In this document: positions 5,698-6,771 of the stretch, in pieces
Layout of the letters: each line of letters opens with the position of its first letter
How positions within the stretch are numbered: the first letter of the stretch is position 1
Assembly: GCA_021158305.1 (NCBI GenBank)
Contig: JAGGUU010000162.1
Location: 1 to 6,771, forward strand
Direction: 5' to 3'
DNA: 6,771 nucleotides
Source of the DNA: Candidatus Bathyarchaeota archaeon
GTDB taxonomy: Archaea; Thermoproteota; Bathyarchaeia; Bathyarchaeales; DTEX01
Notes under the pieces: model-generated
The model's input: the letters and a program-made list of their open reading frames with translations, nothing else
Database searches by the model: none
Told to the model about the DNA's origin: nothing
Program-made: the position numbers and the translations under genes

Positions 5698-6771
5698 CTA
5701 GTACGGCGCCGCCCACATGCTTCTTATAATTATAGCTAAACCTGTTCCGATAGATATTACTAGCCCTTCTCCGAGGAGGATGCCTGCAAAGATTATTCCT
5801 CTGTATTCTCTCCATCGTTCCTCTCCAATGAACTGAGATATGACTAATCCAATGATGCTTCCGAGGAATACTGAGAAAGCTGAGGGTATAGCCGAACTCA
5901 GTCCGCCAGCAACCCCGACGACTGTTTGGGCGAATCCTAAACGGTCTCCTAGGGCATACAAGACTGCTCCTACTGCGAAACCATATAAGATACGCTCCGC
6001 TCTGAAGAATTCTGCCGCTTCGGGGGATATGAATAGTGCCTGAATAGTTGCTTGGACAGGCCAGCTATATAAGACTCCTGGGTAATCGGATGATGGTATG
6101 GGAGCTAGGCTCCAGAGTGACTGTGTCGTCAAGAATCCGAAGATGAGGGCTATGGGGAATATTATGAAGGTTGCCTTGATGAAGTCTTTATGTGAAGTTG
6201 AGGTCATATCGCATATTTTGAATTGGGTAACCCATGAGGATGGTAGATATATTGGTACGAACCATGCGTCAATTCCAGGATATCCTATCGCCTTAAGCGT
6301 CAATTCTCTAACGTATGGGACATTGAAGGTTACGCCGATTCCCTCAGCTCGAACCATGATTATAATCAAGAGGAAAGGCCAGATCACATTAAGTAATATG
6401 AAGTATATGAATGGGAGATCTGGAGCTAGAAGATGATCAACGATAGATAGGGCTATTGTCGATCCTAGAAATAGGCCGATGATCAGACGGATGGGAAGCT
6501 GGGCACCTCTTATTCGACCTAAGGACTTGAATGCGTCGGAGACACGTTTAGGATGTAGTAAGATTGGAACTAATCCGATTGCGACTCCGAATCCAACGAT
6601 AACCATTCCCCAAATCCATAAGACTGAACGCTGCCAGGCTAATTGGATGCTCATGCCGTAGCTGTACTCCTCAGCAAATCCCGTGATCCCATACCTGACG
6701 AGGAGATGGTTGCCGAAAATGTAAATCGCCGTCGCGCCGATCAGCATGCCTAAAGCCGCCTGGAATGGTAT
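5698..6771 (-). CDS. OPT-like (DUF6785/DUF6784-type) polytopic membrane protein, C-terminal part
   Basis: The minus-strand frame is open to the right edge: eight codons (IPFQAALG) precede the ATG at 6747, and the hydrophobic span simply continues through it. The gene is therefore 5'-truncated, with 357 visible residues. About eight hydrophobic segments are visible, near residues 1-20, 50-70, 93-113, 120-140, 200-218, 260-277, 280-310 and 323-349. Between the fourth and fifth is a polar stretch with WVTQFKICDMTSTSHKDFIK (180-199), which resembles the loop after which OPT-like proteins resume their membrane bundle; the end RGIIFAGILLGEGLV (324-338) also fits the family. OPT proteins move oligopeptides or metal-chelate compounds; this archaeal/planctomycete-type branch is known to me mainly as uncharacterised. 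The substrate cannot be inferred. It is followed at 100 bases by the small anchored protein on the same strand. That it is a membrane protein is certain; the OPT relationship is fairly likely. Confidence 0.82.
   Translation of the reverse strand: MPFQAALGMLIGATAIYIFGNHLLVRYGITGFAEEYSYGMSIQLAWQRSVLWIWGMVIVGFGVAIGLVPILLHPKRVSDAFKSLGRIRGAQLPIRLIIGLFLGSTIALSIVDHLLAPDLPFIYFILLNVIWPFLLIIIMVRAEGIGVTFNVPYVRELTLKAIGYPGIDAWFVPIYLPSSWVTQFKICDMTSTSHKDFIKATFIIFPIALIFGFLTTQSLWSLAPIPSSDYPGVLYSWPVQATIQALFISPEAAEFFRAERILYGFAVGAVLYALGDRLGFAQTVVGVAGGLSSAIPSAFSVFLGSIIGLVISQFIGEERWREYRGIIFAGILLGEGLVISIGTGLAIIIRSMWAAPY

Noticed and set aside
6098..6436. A 112-codon plus-strand frame opposite the OPT-like gene, and similar ones at 5840-6043 and 6479-6661
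   Set aside because: All lie antisense to a clear polytopic membrane protein and show no domain or ribosome site.

Overview
The window looks archaeal, most likely from the Thermoproteota/Bathyarchaeia side of the tree. The signs are a very large FtsX-type permease with an N-terminal extracytoplasmic module, a cytosolic sulfatase-fold enzyme with a Thr in the nucleophile slot, a small signal-anchored beta-sandwich protein, an OPT-like membrane protein, TATA-like A/T boxes just upstream of starts, and short T-tracts after stops. The lineage is an inference from protein style; no rRNA or tRNA gene is visible to confirm it.

Layout. (1) Bases 1-3018, plus strand: the 3' part of a large ABC-transporter permease of the FtsX/MacB type. 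The reading frame is open to the first base, so the protein starts outside the window and a start at the internal TTG (base 109) should not be believed. It has seven predicted membrane spans, an extracytoplasmic domain between spans 4 and 5, and a cytoplasmic C-terminus of about 265 residues. The last ~110 residues look like an added Rossmann-like domain with the layout of a CARF (nucleotide-sensing) domain. (2) Bases 3019-3560: a gap of about 540 bases without a convincing gene, with small inverted repeats and, at its end, a promoter-like box and a strong Shine-Dalgarno. (3) Bases 3561-5009, plus strand: a complete 482-residue sulfatase/alkaline-phosphatase-superfamily hydrolase. (4) Bases 5010-5147: a convergent intergenic region with a hairpin and a T-tract. 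(5) Bases 5148-5597, minus strand: a 149-residue membrane-anchored protein with a Gly/Pro/Gln linker and an extracytoplasmic beta domain. (6) Bases 5698-6771, minus strand: the C-terminal 357 residues of an OPT-like polytopic membrane protein whose start is beyond the right edge.

The genes do not form one obvious operon. The permease and sulfatase share a strand but are separated by 542 bases, and the sulfatase has its own translation and promoter-like signals. The two minus-strand genes are in tandem with a 100-base spacer that contains a T-tract and then a TATA-like box, so they may be transcribed separately. The common theme is the cell envelope: a transport or mechanotransmission permease, a surface-anchored protein, an OPT-like transporter and a cytosolic sulfatase-fold hydrolase. 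The most interesting point is the extra cytoplasmic Rossmann-like tail on the FtsX permease, which could make it a ligand-gated permease.
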